50,729 nt of DNA from the NCBI GenBank assembly GCA_945862935.1, contig CAMBBO010000002.1:1-50729 (forward strand), given 5' to 3'. The stretch comes from Pseudorhodoplanes sinuspersici (GTDB lineage Bacteria; Pseudomonadota; Alphaproteobacteria; Rhizobiales; Xanthobacteraceae). Made by a program: the position numbers and the translations under genes. The notes under the pieces were generated by a model. It was not told the DNA's origin and made no database searches. It saw nothing but the letters and a program-made list of their open reading frames with translations. The first letter of the stretch is position 1; the number at the start of each line of letters is the position of its first letter. Below are positions 29,418-39,895 of this stretch, in pieces.

Positions 29418-29592
29418 AGGGCAAATCGGCCTAGGCCAACTTGTCCTATACCAAATTGGTAATGTGCGTCGGGCGCACAGGGCAATGCGTTTCGCATAAC
29501 GGAACCAGAATTTCTGTTTATAGGAAAAATCCTATCTTGCCTCTTACCCTAGGGTACTCCGCTCTGGGTCGCCTCCTCGGTACGTCAAGTAC
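29417..29592. repeat. Ladder of consecutive short palindromes
   Basis: TAGGGCAA[GGCCTAGGCC]TTGTCCTA, TACCAAaTTGGTA, GTGCGtcgggCGCAC, ATGCGtttCGCAT, CAGAAtTTCTG, ATAGGAaaaaTCCTAT, TACCCTAGGGTA, GTACgtcaaGTAC. Confidence 0.7.
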
Positions 29593-29683
29593 ATAATCCC
29601 CGAAGACCGACAAGAACATTTGCAGAACAAAATATGTCGGCTAGGGTCGGCTCAGGGTGATTCGAAACTCGCTGGAGTCCACG

Positions 29684-29857
29684 ATGATCGACACAAATTC
29701 CATCCGCCACGAACTCGAAGAAGCCCGGAAAATCCGCCTGCGCGCACAGGCCGCGGGCCGCTATCTGGATGCGCTGGTGCGCCACATGAACCGCACCCGC
29801 AAGCCCTGGCAGCAATCCTTCAGCTACGGTCCGCAGATCGCGCTTTTGGCGAATTAG
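29684..29857 (+). CDS. Short hypothetical protein (57 aa)
   Basis: MIDTNSIRHELEEARKIRLRAQAAGRYLDALVRHMNRTRKPWQQSFSYGPQIALLAN*. Confidence 0.5.
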   Translation: MIDTNSIRHELEEARKIRLRAQAAGRYLDALVRHMNRTRKPWQQSFSYGPQIALLAN

Positions 29858-30807
29858 CGCTCGTCGGCGGCGATTGTCTGACCGGCCGCGAGGCGGCGAA
29901 CGCTCTGGCGGATCGCCTCGACGCTTTCGGCAAATGCCGAAAGATCGAAATTCTGCGGATCGTCGTGTTTGTCGTAGATGCCGTCATCAAGCACGGCATG
30001 AAACGCCGGAATGAGCCAATAGCCCGCCCGAACGCTCGCGACCGTGTAGACCAAAGCGAGCGCCTCATATTGAGCTTTCGAAAAGCCGGGATCGGGCGCG
30101 AGAAAATCGTTCGCCCATCCGCGCCCCGGCGAACGCTTGCGCGGCTGCACCAGTTCAATATGCAAGAATAATCCGCGCAACGCGGTCCCGAACTCCGCTG
30201 CCATTTCGAATTTCGTCGCGCGCCACGGAACGCTGAAATCGTGAGACAGCATCACCGCACCCGAGCGGTTGATGAACACATGCGCGCGCTCGATTTTGTT
30301 GTCGCAAGAATAGCGCGCCAGATTGTTGATCGACTTGTCGGCGTCGATGTCGGACGGCCAAGCGCGTCCCATGAAATTCGGGCTCGATGTATCGTGGATG
30401 ACAAAATAGGTCGCGGGCCGCGCCAGCGGTTCGTCTTCCAGTGCGCGCGCCACCGGATTTTCGAGCGCCGGATCGAAAGTCTGGTCCTGCCCGCGCTCGC
30501 GCAGCACCCGGCGCAAAGCCTCGCGCGTGGGCAGCGCGTTCGCATTGCCGACGAAGTCGCCGAACGTCGCGGGAAGATCGGTGCGTGGTAAGCCGATGGT
30601 TCCGAATTGCGAGACGGGCGAGACGAGACACGCGGCCTGTTCGCGGGACGTACCCGCAAATGTGAGTGCAGCCGGATCGAACCGGCATGGCCCCATGCCT
30701 TTCAGGAAGACAGGCTTGCTCGGCGGAAAACGGCAATTACCGCCCGCGACGGCGGCGTTGACCGACAACGCAAGAACAAACGCCGCGAATATCGGCAGCG
30801 AACGCAT
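29854..30807 (-). CDS. Secreted hypothetical protein, possibly related to Amidase_2/peptidoglycan recognition proteins
   Basis: Signal peptide FAAFVLALSVNAAVAG; YFVIHDTSSPNFMG ... RAHVFINRSGAVMLSHDF resembles amidase_2 core. Confidence 0.6.
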   Translation of the reverse strand: MRSLPIFAAFVLALSVNAAVAGGNCRFPPSKPVFLKGMGPCRFDPAALTFAGTSREQAACLVSPVSQFGTIGLPRTDLPATFGDFVGNANALPTREALRRVLRERGQDQTFDPALENPVARALEDEPLARPATYFVIHDTSSPNFMGRAWPSDIDADKSINNLARYSCDNKIERAHVFINRSGAVMLSHDFSVPWRATKFEMAAEFGTALRGLFLHIELVQPRKRSPGRGWANDFLAPDPGFSKAQYEALALVYTVASVRAGYWLIPAFHAVLDDGIYDKHDDPQNFDLSAFAESVEAIRQSVRRLAAGQTIAADER

Positions 30808-30823
30808 TCCTCACCCGCCCGAA

Positions 30824-31765
30824 CTATTTACGCTTGGCCTCAATCCTATCCCAGATCATCGCCGCGATGTCAGGCCCGCCAAGGTTTTTCACGGCGCGAA
30901 TGCCCGTGGGCGACGTGACGTTGATTTCGGTCAGATTGCCGCCGATGACGTCGATGCCGACAAACAACAGGCCGCGCTCACGAAGCTTTGGCCCAAGGCG
31001 CGCGCAAATCTCCCGCTCGCGCGGGGTGAGCTCGGTTGCTTTTGCGGCACCCCCACGCACCATGTTGGAGCGAAGGTCGTCGGCCGCCGGCACGCGATTC
31101 ACCGCACCGGCGAACTCGCCATCCACCAGGATGATGCGCTTGTCGCCGTTCTTCACCTCGGGAAGGAATTTCTGCACCGTCCATTGTTCGCGGAAGGTCA
31201 CCGCGAACATGTCGTAGAGCGAACCGAAATTGAGATCGTCGTGCGTCAGCCGAAAGACGGCTCCGCCGCCGTGCCCGTAAAGAGGCTTCATCACGATGTC
31301 GCCGTGCTCCTTGCGGAACGCCCTGATCTCGTCGAGGTCGCGCGTGATCAGCGTCGGCGGCATCAGGTCGGGAAATTCCATCACGAAAATCTTTTCTGGC
31401 GCGTTACGCACATGCGCCGGGTCATTCACCACGAGCGTCTTGGGATGGATGATTTCGAGAAGATGCGTCGTCGTGATGTAGGCGAGATCAAACGGCGGGT
31501 CCTGCCGCAGCAGCACGACGTCGAACGTCGACATGTCCGTGCGCATGGCATCTCCCAGCGTGAAGTGGTCGCCTGCCGTGTCGCGCACTTGCAGCGGGCG
31601 CACGGCGGCGAAGATTTGTGTACCGCGCTGCGCGAGCTTGTCCGGCGTGTAATAGGACAGCGTGTGGCCGCGGCTTTGCGCCTCAAGCAGCATCGCGAAT
31701 GTTGAATCGCCGCGAATGTTGATCCGCTCAATCGGGTCCATCTGCACGGCGACGTTCAAAGGCAT
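30824..31765 (-). CDS. gshB: Glutathione synthetase
   Basis: [68 protein letters not shown]. Confidence 0.97.
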   Translation of the reverse strand: MPLNVAVQMDPIERINIRGDSTFAMLLEAQSRGHTLSYYTPDKLAQRGTQIFAAVRPLQVRDTAGDHFTLGDAMRTDMSTFDVVLLRQDPPFDLAYITTTHLLEIIHPKTLVVNDPAHVRNAPEKIFVMEFPDLMPPTLITRDLDEIRAFRKEHGDIVMKPLYGHGGGAVFRLTHDDLNFGSLYDMFAVTFREQWTVQKFLPEVKNGDKRIILVDGEFAGAVNRVPAADDLRSNMVRGGAAKATELTPREREICARLGPKLRERGLLFVGIDVIGGNLTEINVTSPTGIRAVKNLGGPDIAAMIWDRIEAKRK

Positions 31766-31837
31766 TTCGATCTCATCAGCTTATTTTAGGGGAGCGGCCT
31801 TGTAGCATATCCGCGCGCTAGGCGACCCGCGGCACGG

Positions 31838-32230
31838 TCATAGCGGTGGTTCTTCGAACGCGGCCTCGATATGACGCGGCCAGCGGCGCGGCGCGATCAG
31901 GAGCACGTCGAAACGAATGTCACGCAATGCGTCCGCCGGGTTGTCGGCAAGCCACGTGGCCGCCGCGGCCGCTATGCGGCGCTGCTGCCGGTCGGTGACA
32001 GAGTAGGCGGCATCGTCGAGCTTTTCGCGCGCTTTGACTTCGATGAAAACGAGAAGATCGCCCCGCCGTGCCACGATGTCGACCTCGCCCGCGGGGCTGC
32101 GCCAGCGCCGCGCCGCGATACGGAAGCCCTTGGCCATCAGAAATGCGGCGGCTTGCGTTTCCGCAGACAGTCCGAGCTTGAACGCGGCCTGCCGCGTGGG
32201 ATTCGGCTTTGGTTTGTCAGCGCGCGGCAT
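31838..32230 (-). CDS. YraN/UPF0102 family endonuclease-like protein
   Basis: [46 protein letters not shown]. Confidence 0.93.
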   Translation of the reverse strand: MPRADKPKPNPTRQAAFKLGLSAETQAAAFLMAKGFRIAARRWRSPAGEVDIVARRGDLLVFIEVKAREKLDDAAYSVTDRQQRRIAAAAATWLADNPADALRDIRFDVLLIAPRRWPRHIEAAFEEPPL

Positions 32231-33128
32231 CGCCGTCTTTCGCGAGCGCCAGTGCGCGCTGATAAACATCGCGCCGAGGTAAACCCGTTGCTTCGACAAT
32301 TTCGGCGACGGCATCTTTTACCGACTGGCGCTTGAGCGATGCCAGAATGAGCGCGTCGATTTCATCTGCACCCAACAGCGGTTTATTTTCGGGTGGCGCA
32401 ATCACGATAACGAACTCGCCGCGCTTCTCGGAATCGTCGCGCGCATAATGGCGCGCAAGCACATTGAGGGTGTCGCGCCGTACCTCCTCATGCAGCTTGG
32501 TCAATTCACGGCAGATCGCGGCCTCTCTGCTCCCAAGTCCCGCAGCGAGATCAGCGAGGCTGTCGTCGAGGCGCGGGCCGCTCTCGTACAGAACGAGTGT
32601 GGCGGGGATCGCCGCGAGTTCTGTGATGCGCGCTTGCCGCTGTGTGGCTTTGGAGGGCAGAAAGCCCTCGAAGAAAAACCGGTCGGTCGGCAAGCCTGCG
32701 CTTGTCAGTGCCGCAAGGAGTGCCGAAGCGCCGGGAATGGCATGCACAAGGTGCCCGGCATCGCGCGCGGCGACCACGAGCTTGTAGCCGGGATCGGAGA
32801 TCAGCGGAGTTCCCGCATCTGATACAAGTGCAACAGCCCCGCCCGCTTCGAGCCGGGCCAGAATTTTAGGGCGCGCGCTTTCTGCGTTGTGCTCGTGGTA
32901 GGCCGTCAGCGGCGTCGCGATACCATAATGGTCAGTCAGCTTGCGCGTGACACGCGTGTCCTCACAGGCGATGATGTCGGCGGCGGCGAGCGTGGCGAGG
33001 CCCCGCAGGCTGATATCGCTTAGGTTTCCGATCGGCGTGGCCACGAGATAAAGCCCGCCGGGCAAGGCCTGAGCCTCAAGCGTCTGCCCGGCCAGAAAAT
33101 ATCGCCTTCCGGCGTCGTCCTTGGTCAT
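32217..33128 (-). CDS. rsmI: 16S rRNA (cytidine1402-2'-O)-methyltransferase
   Basis: [55 protein letters not shown]. Confidence 0.97.
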   Translation of the reverse strand: MTKDDAGRRYFLAGQTLEAQALPGGLYLVATPIGNLSDISLRGLATLAAADIIACEDTRVTRKLTDHYGIATPLTAYHEHNAESARPKILARLEAGGAVALVSDAGTPLISDPGYKLVVAARDAGHLVHAIPGASALLAALTSAGLPTDRFFFEGFLPSKATQRQARITELAAIPATLVLYESGPRLDDSLADLAAGLGSREAAICRELTKLHEEVRRDTLNVLARHYARDDSEKRGEFVIVIAPPENKPLLGADEIDALILASLKRQSVKDAVAEIVEATGLPRRDVYQRALALAKDGDAAR

Positions 33129-33229
33129 GGCAAAGCCGGATTCCGAGGGCTTTTGGAGTGGTTAACCATTCAACGACAATATGCCAGATTGCAATCGTTG
33201 GTGGGGCGTTGCGACCTCGTGTGGCGTAG

Positions 33230-34447
33230 TTGAGGAATTCCATGTCCCAAGTGTTGCGGACATTGCTGTTGAGAACACGGCGCCGCCTGCCTTATGCAGG
33301 CGTGGCGGGCGCTCTTCTCGTGCTCGCCGCCTGCGCGGGCGGCCCCGAAATGTTCAACAACCCGCCCCCTTCCGCGGTGCAGCCGCAGCAGGCTGCCGTC
33401 CCAGGCGCCGGTCAGGTCAAGGTCGCGCTCATTCTTCCGCTGAGTGCGAGCGGAAATGCGGGTCTCGCTGCCCAATCGATGAAGAACGCCGCCGAGATGG
33501 CGCTGGTCGAATTCAATTCGCCGAATGTCCTGCTCGTTGTGAAGGACGACAATGGTACGCCCGCAGGCGCGCAGCAGGCAGCGCAGCAGGCGATCGATGA
33601 AGGCGCGGAAGTCATCCTCGGGCCGCTGTTCGCGCAATCGGTGCAGGCAGCGGCGCAAGTTGCGCGTCCGCGCAACATTCCAATTATCGCATTCTCCACT
33701 GACGCGAGCGTTGCCGCGCGAGGCGTGTTTCTCCTGAGCTTCCTCCCGGAATCCGACGTCAATCGCGTGATCGGATACGCAACTGCGAACGGCAAGCGCT
33801 CGTTCGTCGCGCTGATGCCCGATAATTCCTACGGTTCGGTGGTCGAAGCTGCATTTCAGCAGACGGTTTCGCGCCGTGGCGGACGTGTCGTTGGTCTTGA
33901 GCGCTATCCTTTGCCGCCGGACAAATTGAAACTGCAAGACCCGGCGAAGGTGATCGCGCAGTCTGCCGCTCAGGCCGATGCGTTGTTCATTCCGGATGGC
34001 GCGGATGCTGTGCCGCTAGTGGTGCAGACACTCGGCGCGCAGGGGCTCACCAAGAAGGTGCAACTGGTTGGCACCGGATTGTGGGACGATCCGCGCATCT
34101 TCGCGGAAGCGTCGCTGCAGGGTGCCTGGTATGCAGCGCCGGATTCCGCTGGCTACGCAGCATTCGCTACCCGCTACAAAACGAAATTCGGGCAGGAGCC
34201 GGTGCGCACGGCCACGCTCGCCTACGACGCCTCAGCTCTCATCGCTGCGTTGGTAAAGACGCATGGCGGCGGCAAAATCACCGACGAGTTGCTGACCAAT
34301 ACATCGGGCTTTGCCGGCATCGACGGCATTTTCCGCTTCCGTCAGGACGGCACCAATGAGCGCGGCCTTGCTGTGCTGAAGGTTACGCCGACCGGCGGTC
34401 AGGTGGTCAGTCCTGCGCCGAAATCCTTCGGCGGCTCGGGTACCTAG
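33230..34447 (+). CDS. Penicillin-binding protein activator (LppC-like, periplasmic-binding fold)
   Basis: Lipoprotein-like start, VKVALILPLSASGNAGLAAQSMKNAAEMALVEF...GPLFAQSVQAAAQVARPRNIPIIAFS. Confidence 0.85.
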   Translation: MRNSMSQVLRTLLLRTRRRLPYAGVAGALLVLAACAGGPEMFNNPPPSAVQPQQAAVPGAGQVKVALILPLSASGNAGLAAQSMKNAAEMALVEFNSPNVLLVVKDDNGTPAGAQQAAQQAIDEGAEVILGPLFAQSVQAAAQVARPRNIPIIAFSTDASVAARGVFLLSFLPESDVNRVIGYATANGKRSFVALMPDNSYGSVVEAAFQQTVSRRGGRVVGLERYPLPPDKLKLQDPAKVIAQSAAQADALFIPDGADAVPLVVQTLGAQGLTKKVQLVGTGLWDDPRIFAEASLQGAWYAAPDSAGYAAFATRYKTKFGQEPVRTATLAYDASALIAALVKTHGGGKITDELLTNTSGFAGIDGIFRFRQDGTNERGLAVLKVTPTGGQVVSPAPKSFGGSGT

Positions 34448-35598
34448 GCCGCGAGATCCGCGACCACGGCATCAAGCAGCGGGAAGCAAGCCTGCGTGAC
34501 GCGCAGGTTACCATTGGGTGTGGTTTCGACCGCGCCTTCGCCGCGCAGGATGCCGATGCGTTTCGGATCGAGCGGCCGTCCCGCGAGTTTTTCAAAACGC
34601 AGCGGATCAATGCCTTCGGCAAGGCGAAGTCCCATCAGCAAGAATTCATCGGCGCGTTCATCGCCGGTCAGCTTTTCGTCGACCGTCATGCCATGGCCAT
34701 TCGCTTCGACGCGCATCAGCCACGCCTCGGGACGCTTTTCGGTAGCGGTGGCGTAGCGCCTGCCGTCGATTTCGATTCGTCCATGCGCGCCCGGCCCAAT
34801 GCCCGCATATTCGTGCCCGCGCCAATAGACGAGATTATGCCGGCATTCCGCTCCCGGTCGCGCGTGATTGGAAATCTCGTAAGCAGGCAATCCGTGCGCG
34901 GTGCAAATCTCCTGCGTCGCATCGTAAAGATCGCGCGCAAGATCGTCGTCCGGCACCGTGAGTTTCCCCGCTTTGTGCAGGCCAAAGAACGGCGTCTCTG
35001 GCTCGATGGTGAGCTGATAGAGCGACAGATGCTCGGCGGCGTACGAAATCGCGTGCTCAAGCTCGGCTTTCCAGTCGGCAATGGATTGGCGCGGCCGCGC
35101 ATAAATCAGATCGAATGAATAGCGCTCGAAATGCTTGCGCGCGATCGCGACCGCATCGAGCGCCTCCTGCGCGCTATGCAGGCGGCCCAATTCCTTCAAC
35201 GACGCATCGTCGAGCGCCTGCACGCCGAGCGAGACGCGGTTCACACCGGCTGCACGAAATCCCCTGAAGCGTTCGGCCTCGACGCTGGTCGGGTTTGCTT
35301 CGAGCGTCACTTCGACGTTCGGCGCGATGCTCCAGTGTTTCGCCGCCGCATCGAGAATGGCCTGCACGCTCGACGGCTGCATCAGCGACGGCGTGCCTCC
35401 GCCAAAGAACACCGTGGAAACCGTGCGGCCCGGAATGCGCGCGGCAATGGTTTCGATTTCGCGCTCGAATGCGCGCACGAAACGCGCTTCGTCCACCGCA
35501 GCGTGTCGAACATGGCTATTGAAGTCGCAATACGGGCATTTCGACAGGCAGAACGGCCAGTGAATGTAGAGGCCGAACGCGGGCGCATCAGCGGACAA
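34444..35598 (-). CDS. hemW: Radical SAM heme chaperone HemW
   Basis: [50 protein letters not shown]. Confidence 0.95.
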   Translation of the reverse strand: MSADAPAFGLYIHWPFCLSKCPYCDFNSHVRHAAVDEARFVRAFEREIETIAARIPGRTVSTVFFGGGTPSLMQPSSVQAILDAAAKHWSIAPNVEVTLEANPTSVEAERFRGFRAAGVNRVSLGVQALDDASLKELGRLHSAQEALDAVAIARKHFERYSFDLIYARPRQSIADWKAELEHAISYAAEHLSLYQLTIEPETPFFGLHKAGKLTVPDDDLARDLYDATQEICTAHGLPAYEISNHARPGAECRHNLVYWRGHEYAGIGPGAHGRIEIDGRRYATATEKRPEAWLMRVEANGHGMTVDEKLTGDERADEFLLMGLRLAEGIDPLRFEKLAGRPLDPKRIGILRGEGAVETTPNGNLRVTQACFPLLDAVVADLAA

Positions 35599-36247
35599 GG
35601 CAGGCCTCCGCGAGTTTTACGAAAGCGCGGGCACGATGCGACAGTCCTTTTCCGAGCGGCGGCAGCCCGTGTTTTTCTTCCGGCGGCATTTCGCCGAAGG
35701 TGCGCTCGTGCCCATCCGGCAGGAACATCGGGTCGTAGCCAAACCCTTTCGTGCCGCGCGGCGGCCAGACCAGCGTGCCGTCGATGCGCGCTTCGAATTC
35801 TTCCATGTGGCCGTCCGGCCAGCAGACACACAGCGCCGACACGAAATGCGCCTTGCGTTGTGCAGGCAAAGTTGCGCCGCGCTCCTGCAACAGCTTTTCG
35901 ATCTGCGCCATTGCGCCGTTAAAATCCTTGTCCGGCCCCGCCCAGCGCGCGGAGTAAATTCCCGGGTCACCTCCAAGCGCATCGACGACAAGACCTGAAT
36001 CGTCGGCGAATGAAGTGAGGCCGCTTTTCTGCGCCGCAGCTTGCGCCTTGATGCGTGCATTGGAGCGGAACGTTTCGCCGGTTTCGTCCGGCTCCGGCAA
36101 ATTCAATTCGCCCGCAGACACGGCTTCAATTCCGTAAGGCGCAAGTAGATCGCGCATCTCGCGAAGTTTGCCTGCGTTATGCGTCGCGACGACGATGCGG
36201 CCCGTGATGGCGCGATGCGCCTTCGTTTTGGCCGCGTTTGCGCTCAC
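35588..36247 (-). CDS. rdgB: Non-canonical purine NTP pyrophosphatase (RdgB/HAM1), GTG start inferred
   Basis: [61 protein letters not shown]. Confidence 0.95.
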   Translation of the reverse strand: MSANAAKTKAHRAITGRIVVATHNAGKLREMRDLLAPYGIEAVSAGELNLPEPDETGETFRSNARIKAQAAAQKSGLTSFADDSGLVVDALGGDPGIYSARWAGPDKDFNGAMAQIEKLLQERGATLPAQRKAHFVSALCVCWPDGHMEEFEARIDGTLVWPPRGTKGFGYDPMFLPDGHERTFGEMPPEEKHGLPPLGKGLSHRARAFVKLAEACLVR

Positions 36248-36957
36248 GCCAGCGCCGCCTTCTGTTTGATGACGAGTTCGCCGACACCTTTGCGCGCGAG
36301 CGCGAGTAGCGAAAGAAGTTGTTCCTCGCTGAACGGCGTTTTTTCGGCGGTACCCTGCACTTCGACGATGTTGCCGGTGCCGGTCATTACGAAATTCGCA
36401 TCGGTGTCGGCGTCCGAATCTTCCGCGTAGTCGAGATCGAGTACCGAGACATTCTTGTGAATGCCGCACGAGATCGCGGCCACATGATCGCGTACGACGT
36501 CGCCTTTCACCATGTCCCGTGCCTTCATCCAGTTCACGCATTCCGACAGCGCAACCCATGCGCCGGTGATGGAAGCCGTGCGCGTGCCGCCATCGGCCTG
36601 CAGCACGTCGCAATCGAGCGTGATCTGGCGTTCGCCCAAAGCCACGAGATCAACCACCGAACGCAGCGAGCGTCCGATCAGGCGCTGGATTTCCACTGTA
36701 CGGCCGGATTGCTTGCCGGATGCCGCCTCGCGGCGTGTGCGTTCGTGCGTGGCGCGCGGCAGCATGCCGTACTCCGCGGTGACCCAGCCGCGTCCACGGC
36801 CCTTGAGCCACGGCGGCAGCTTGTCTTCCAGCGTCGCTGTCACGAGCACATGGGTGTCGCCGAATTTCGCGAGGCAGGAGCCTTCGGCATATTTCACCTG
36901 GCCGCGCGCAAGCGACACGGAGCGCATTTCGTCGGGCTGTCGGCGGCTTGGCCGCAT
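36244..36957 (-). CDS. rph: Ribonuclease PH
   Basis: [64 protein letters not shown]. Confidence 0.97.
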   Translation of the reverse strand: MRPSRRQPDEMRSVSLARGQVKYAEGSCLAKFGDTHVLVTATLEDKLPPWLKGRGRGWVTAEYGMLPRATHERTRREAASGKQSGRTVEIQRLIGRSLRSVVDLVALGERQITLDCDVLQADGGTRTASITGAWVALSECVNWMKARDMVKGDVVRDHVAAISCGIHKNVSVLDLDYAEDSDADTDANFVMTGTGNIVEVQGTAEKTPFSEEQLLSLLALARKGVGELVIKQKAALA

Positions 36958-37093
36958 GGAGAATCCTTGGGCAATATGTGGAGTGGCACAGCTTTTAGGA
37001 GCCACGGCTGCCGCCGACAAGGGCAAATGGCGGTTAACGCGCGGCGGCTCAAGACTTGAACTTGGGGCCTGAAAACGACACCTTCAGCCGTCC

Positions 37094-38188
37094 TTGGTGG
37101 AGTCAAACTTGTCCCACGACATTCCGATCGGAACAAACCGGGTTGGCCTCGCTCAACTGAGCGACCGCTCGCGCGAGATTTTCCGGCAAATCGTCGAGAG
37201 CTATCTCGCGACCGGCGAACCCGTCGGCTCGCGCAATATCTCGCGCCTGATCGGGATGAGCCTGTCTCCCGCCTCGGTCCGCAATGTCATGTCGGACCTT
37301 GAGGCCCTCGGCCTCGTCTATGCACCGCACACCTCGGCGGGCCGTCTGCCGACCGAATTGGGGCTTCGTTTCTTTGTCGATGCTTTGATGCAGGTCGGCG
37401 ACCTCAACGATCGCGACCGCCGCACGATGGACGCGCAGCTCTCGACCGCCGGCACGACAGTCGAAGGCGTGTTGACCGAGGCGACCGGATTGCTGTCGGG
37501 GCTGACGCGTGCCGCCGGCGTGGTCGTCACCGCAAAGTCTAATTACCGTCTGAAGCACATCGAGTTCGTGCGGCTGGAACCTGAGCGGGCGCTGGTTGTC
37601 ATGGTGTCGGAGGATGGGCAGGTCGAAAACCGCATCCTGCAGGTGCCGGTTGGTCTTCCGACATCGGCGCTGACTGAGGCGACGAATTTCCTCAACTCAC
37701 GCATTCGCGGCAAGACGCTCGCTGACGCCCGCACCGAAATGGAAGCGACACTGGAAACCGGGCGCGCGGAGCTCGATCAGCTCACGCAGAAAATTATTGC
37801 CGCCGGTCTTGCGAGCTGGTCGGGCGGGGCGAAGGACGATCGCAAGCTGATCGTGCGCGGGCAAGCCAATCTGCTCGAAGACCTGCATGCGCTGGAGGAT
37901 CTGGAGCGCGTGCGGCTTCTGTTCGACGATCTGGAAACCCACCGCGATGTAGCGGATCTGCTCGGCCGTGCCGAACTGGCGGAGGGGGTTCGCATCTATA
38001 TCGGCTCTGAGAACAAGCTGTTCTCGATGAGCGGCTCGTCCACGATTGTGGCCCCCTATTCGGACCGGCAAGGCCAGATCGTGGGTGTCATCGGCGTGAT
38101 CGGACCGACGCGCCTGAACTATGCGCGCGTGATACCCATGGTCGATTACACCGCCAAGCTCGTCAGCCGCCTGATCGACGGCTCCTGA
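37094..38188 (+). CDS. hrcA: Heat-inducible transcriptional repressor HrcA
   Basis: [66 protein letters not shown]. Confidence 0.97.
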   Translation: MVESNLSHDIPIGTNRVGLAQLSDRSREIFRQIVESYLATGEPVGSRNISRLIGMSLSPASVRNVMSDLEALGLVYAPHTSAGRLPTELGLRFFVDALMQVGDLNDRDRRTMDAQLSTAGTTVEGVLTEATGLLSGLTRAAGVVVTAKSNYRLKHIEFVRLEPERALVVMVSEDGQVENRILQVPVGLPTSALTEATNFLNSRIRGKTLADARTEMEATLETGRAELDQLTQKIIAAGLASWSGGAKDDRKLIVRGQANLLEDLHALEDLERVRLLFDDLETHRDVADLLGRAELAEGVRIYIGSENKLFSMSGSSTIVAPYSDRQGQIVGVIGVIGPTRLNYARVIPMVDYTAKLVSRLIDGS

Positions 38189-38258
38189 TCCAAAGCTTGA
38201 TTTTTTCCTCGCGTGACCTGATATGCGGGCGCAACCACTCGCATGCGGAATTTAGGAC

Positions 38259-38879
38259 ATGACGGATAAAGACGGGCCGAAGGGTCCGGCCGCTCCGGCA
38301 GACGACAACAGCGCGGCCATGCCGGATACGGCGCCTGAAATGGTGCCTGCCGAGCAGGTCACGGCTGCCCTCGAAGCGGCTGCCGATTTCAAGGACAAGC
38401 TGCTGCGCTCGCTGGCCGAGATGGAAAATCTTCGCCGCCGCACCGAGCGCGAGGTCGCCGATGCGCGCGCTTATGGCATCACGGCCTTCGCGCGGGACGT
38501 GCTGGGCGTTGCGGACAACATGCGCCGCGCGCTGGAAGCAGGCGGGGAGGAGCTTCGCGCCTCCGGTGACGCACATGTTATCGCGCTGCTGGACGGCGTC
38601 GAACTGACCGAACGCGAATTGCTCAAGTCGCTCGAGAAGAACGGCATCAAGCGGATCGAACCGCTCGGCGAGAAATTCGATCCGAATATCCATCAGGCGA
38701 TGTACGAGGTGCCCGATCCGTCAGTGCCGGCCGGTACGATCGCGCAGGTGGTGCAGGCCGGTTATCTTATCGGCGAGCGTGTGCTGCGGCCGGCATTGGT
38801 CGCGGTCGCCAAGGGTGGTTCCAAGCCCGCCGCGGAAGCTCCGTCAAATGACAACGCCGAGGCGGACGAAAGCCGCTAG
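38259..38879 (+). CDS. grpE: Nucleotide exchange factor GrpE
   Basis: [47 protein letters not shown]...[33 protein letters not shown]. Confidence 0.97.
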   Translation: MTDKDGPKGPAAPADDNSAAMPDTAPEMVPAEQVTAALEAAADFKDKLLRSLAEMENLRRRTEREVADARAYGITAFARDVLGVADNMRRALEAGGEELRASGDAHVIALLDGVELTERELLKSLEKNGIKRIEPLGEKFDPNIHQAMYEVPDPSVPAGTIAQVVQAGYLIGERVLRPALVAVAKGGSKPAAEAPSNDNAEADESR

Positions 38880-38888
38880 TTTTTCGCG

Positions 38889-39854
38889 TCAGCGCGCGCC
38901 CACCGAATCGCGAACCTTACGAAAGCGCGGAAACGCTTCGGCCCATTTTTCCTTTGGTGCGACGCCGACCATCTGGATGATGCCGCCGGAGCCGAACCGG
39001 ACCCATTGAACGATTGAAAATTCGGCGCCGGACAGAGCGTTCTTGGCTTCGACGCGCATTTCGAATCCTTGCTGCCCGCCGAGCCGTATCGGTTCCGCGA
39101 AGGTCACGCGCATATCCTTGAACGTGGACATATTCGCAAGCAGGTCGCGCGAAAAGTTGGCGCGCTCGCGCTCCGGTACCTGCGGCGTTGGAGCGGCGCC
39201 GATGATCATGTGAGAGTCCGAGGCAAATTCACCGGCTTTTTTCGGATCCTCGCCCAAGAGCAGCGATCGGTTCTCGGCGACTTTGAGAATCTGAAAGCCA
39301 CCGAGGTCCTCGACACGGAACGGCAGCAGCGCAAGTTCTTCTTCGACCGGCGTGGCGCGGATCGCGACGGTCGTGAGCGCGGCGCGGACGGCGTCTTCGG
39401 GATAGACATCCTTGGCCGCTTCCGGGACGAGCACGTTCACCGCGACCGCTAGATCCTGAAGCTTCGCGAACAGGAGCCATTTTCTGGCTTTTATTCCCGG
39501 CGCGTCCTCAGTGCCGGTGAACAGCAGGCCTTGGCCGCCCGAGATCGCAAAGTCCTCGCGCTTTTCGACCGTAAGCCCCTGTTTACGAACCGCCTCGATG
39601 GAATCCGCCTTCTCGATTTCGGCGAATGCGCCCGGCGGCACTTCGAACAGGACAATCAACGCCTTGTTGTCGGAATCCTGAAACCCGCGAAACACGGTGC
39701 TCGGCGTGAAGCCCTTGGGTGCCGCAAGGCCGATCCGCGATCCGGCCGGAAACACAACATCGGCGGTGCTGGCGGGGAGGAATGTTGCGCCGAGAATGGC
39801 AAAAGCGGCGAAAAGGCTAATCGGTGACGGATACCGCATCGACACTGTTTCCAT
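38889..39854 (-). CDS. Hypothetical secreted protein
   Basis: Signal-peptide-like N-terminus ISLFAAFAILGATFLPASTADVVFPAGS. Confidence 0.65.
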   Translation of the reverse strand: METVSMRYPSPISLFAAFAILGATFLPASTADVVFPAGSRIGLAAPKGFTPSTVFRGFQDSDNKALIVLFEVPPGAFAEIEKADSIEAVRKQGLTVEKREDFAISGGQGLLFTGTEDAPGIKARKWLLFAKLQDLAVAVNVLVPEAAKDVYPEDAVRAALTTVAIRATPVEEELALLPFRVEDLGGFQILKVAENRSLLLGEDPKKAGEFASDSHMIIGAAPTPQVPERERANFSRDLLANMSTFKDMRVTFAEPIRLGGQQGFEMRVEAKNALSGAEFSIVQWVRFGSGGIIQMVGVAPKEKWAEAFPRFRKVRDSVGAR

Positions 39855-39895
39855 AACTTTACCGGCTCTTTACGGCGCTTCTGGCATGAGAAGCT

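Noticed and set aside
29123-29450. Two-piece (circularly permuted) alphaproteobacterial tmRNA gene
   Set aside because: The T-arm/acceptor module fits, but no alanine-type tag ORF (A-N-D-x...) and no downstream 5' acceptor strand (GGACCGG/GGGCCGG) or GGATTCGAC-like D-loop motif was found. A covariance-model search is needed to exclude it fully.
28839-29592. CRISPR array or insertion sequence
   Set aside because: The inverted repeats differ from one another and are not regularly spaced direct repeats. No cas gene, transposase or matching terminal inverted repeats were seen.
37040-37093. RpoH promoter or CIRCE element for hrcA
   Set aside because: A CTTGA is present at about 37054, but no matching CYTATNT -10 at suitable spacing and no TTAGCACTC-N9-GAGTGCTAA repeat.
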